DNA of 14,120 nt, taken from positions 1 through 14,120 of the forward strand of contig JAQGJY010000340.1 in the NCBI GenBank assembly GCA_028290325.1, in the 5' to 3' direction. Below are positions 13,360 through 14,120 of the stretch, in pieces. The notes under the pieces were generated by a model. It saw nothing but the letters and a program-made list of their open reading frames with translations. It was not told where the DNA came from and did not search any database. Numbering within the stretch: the stretch's first letter is position 1; each line of letters begins with the position of its first letter. The translations under genes and the position numbers were made by a program. This stretch comes from Tardiphaga sp. (GTDB lineage Bacteria > Pseudomonadota > Alphaproteobacteria > Rhizobiales > Xanthobacteraceae).

Positions 13360-14120
13360 ATGAGCGCTGTTCCTCTTCGCAATACCAAGTCGGCCGCGAC
13401 CGGCATCCGCAGCGTCACTGTCCTGGGTGCGACCGGCTCGATCGGCGATTCGACGATGGACCTGCTGCGCGGCGCGCCGGGTCGTTACCGCGTCGAGGCG
13501 TTGACCGCGAACACCAACGTCGAAGCGCTGGCCAAGCTGGCGCGCGAATTCAACGTCAAGTTCGCCGCTGTGGCTGATCCGACCAAGCTCGAGGCCTTGC
13601 GCGAAGCGCTGGCCGGCAGCGGCATTGCATCCGGGGCAGGCGACAGCGCGATCGTCGAGGCGGCCGCGCGTCCGGCCGACTGGGTGATGGCGGCGGTGTC
13701 CGGCGCGGCCGGGCTCAAGCCGGCGCTGGCGGCGGTCGATCGCGGCGCGACCATCGCGCTCGCCAACAAAGAATGCCTGGTCTGCGCCGGCGATTTCTTC
13801 ATGCAGCGGGCCGAGAAAGCCGGCGCGACCATCTTGCCGGCGGACTCCGAACACAACGCTTTGTTTCAGGCGCTGGCGTCCGGCGACCGCTCCGCATTGA
13901 CGCGCGTCATCATCACGGCCTCCGGTGGACCGTTCCGGACATGGGCACCGGCCGATATCGAAAAGGCGACGCTGGCGCAGGCGTTGAAGCATCCGAACTG
14001 GAGCATGGGCCAGAAGATCACCATCGATTCCGCCTCGATGATGAACAAGGGCCTCGAAGTGATCGAGGCGGCGTGCCTGTTCGCGCTGACGCCGGATGAA
14101 ATCGACGTGCTGGTGCACCC
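13360..14120 (+). CDS. dxr: 1-deoxy-D-xylulose 5-phosphate reductoisomerase, N-terminal part
   Basis: The frame is open from an ATG at 13360 to the window edge (253 codons visible of about 400 expected). The enzyme rearranges and reduces deoxyxylulose phosphate with NADPH to methylerythritol 4-phosphate, the first committed step of the MEP isoprenoid pathway, which supplies the substrate used by UppS. The NADPH-binding motif GATGSIG is at 23-29 and LANKE at 134-138. The metal-binding Asp162-Ser163-Glu164 lies in LPADSEHNA, followed by ITASGGPFR. HPNWSMGQK starts at 211, and Asn229, Lys230 and Glu233 lie in SMMNKGLE. The start lies 4 bases behind the cdsA stop with only a weak ribosome binding site (GGTGA), suggesting translational coupling. 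The visible part is intact. Confidence 0.97.
   Translation, partial: MSAVPLRNTKSAATGIRSVTVLGATGSIGDSTMDLLRGAPGRYRVEALTANTNVEALAKLAREFNVKFAAVADPTKLEALREALAGSGIASGAGDSAIVEAAARPADWVMAAVSGAAGLKPALAAVDRGATIALANKECLVCAGDFFMQRAEKAGATILPADSEHNALFQALASGDRSALTRVIITASGGPFRTWAPADIEKATLAQALKHPNWSMGQKITIDSASMMNKGLEVIEAACLFALTPDEIDVLVH

Noticed and set aside
1..14120. CRISPR arrays, insertion sequences, toxin-antitoxin or defence genes
   Set aside because: Both strands were read for regularly spaced repeats, transposase-like frames and terminal inverted repeats; none was found, and nearly all sequence is assigned to core genes and their leaders.

Overview
This is a GC-rich chromosomal segment from an alphaproteobacterium. 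The gene sequences and their order fit the Bradyrhizobium / Rhodopseudomonas / Afipia / Nitrobacter group best. The clearest marker is a 330-residue ribosomal protein S2 with an extra C-terminal domain, together with a tig-clpP-clpX-lon cluster of Caulobacter/rhizobial type and an uppS-cdsA-dxr tail behind frr. The genus is an inference and was not tested by a search.

Layout. Positions 1-1035 (minus strand) hold the first 345 codons of an exported cupredoxin-fold protein of the multicopper oxidase family that runs off the left edge. A 140-bp divergent gap follows, then tRNA-Leu(UAG) at 1176-1260. A protein quality-control block on the plus strand comes next: tig (1387-2748), clpP (3083-3715), clpX (3996-5264) and lon (5578-8004). 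These genes are separated by leaders of about 270-330 bp, and strong intrinsic terminators follow tig, clpX and lon, so they look like separately controlled units. The only gap without a clear terminator is clpP-clpX. After the lon terminator a new promoter and a structured leader start a translation/envelope block: rpsB (8277-9269), tsf (9392-10315), pyrH (10389-11105), frr (11156-11719), uppS (11875-12636), cdsA (12633-13355) and dxr (13360 to the right edge, incomplete). Spacing is 50-155 bp up to uppS and then tight: uppS and cdsA overlap by 4 bp and cdsA and dxr are 4 bp apart.

How the genes work together. Trigger factor meets nascent chains at the ribosome. ClpXP and Lon are ATP-dependent proteases that remove damaged and regulatory proteins; a sigma-32-like promoter candidate lies before clpP. 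The second block supplies translation (S2, EF-Ts, ribosome recycling factor), UMP phosphorylation for nucleotide synthesis, and isoprenoid and phospholipid precursors: Dxr for the MEP pathway, UppS for undecaprenyl diphosphate, CdsA for CDP-diacylglycerol.

Nearly everything here is core housekeeping. I found no phage, transposon, CRISPR, toxin-antitoxin or defence genes and no convincing undescribed multi-gene system. Points worth a second look are the loss of copper ligands in the first domain of the multicopper-oxidase-like protein, the nested terminator behind clpX, the extra domain on S2, the structured rpsB leader, and the direct lon/rpsB junction.
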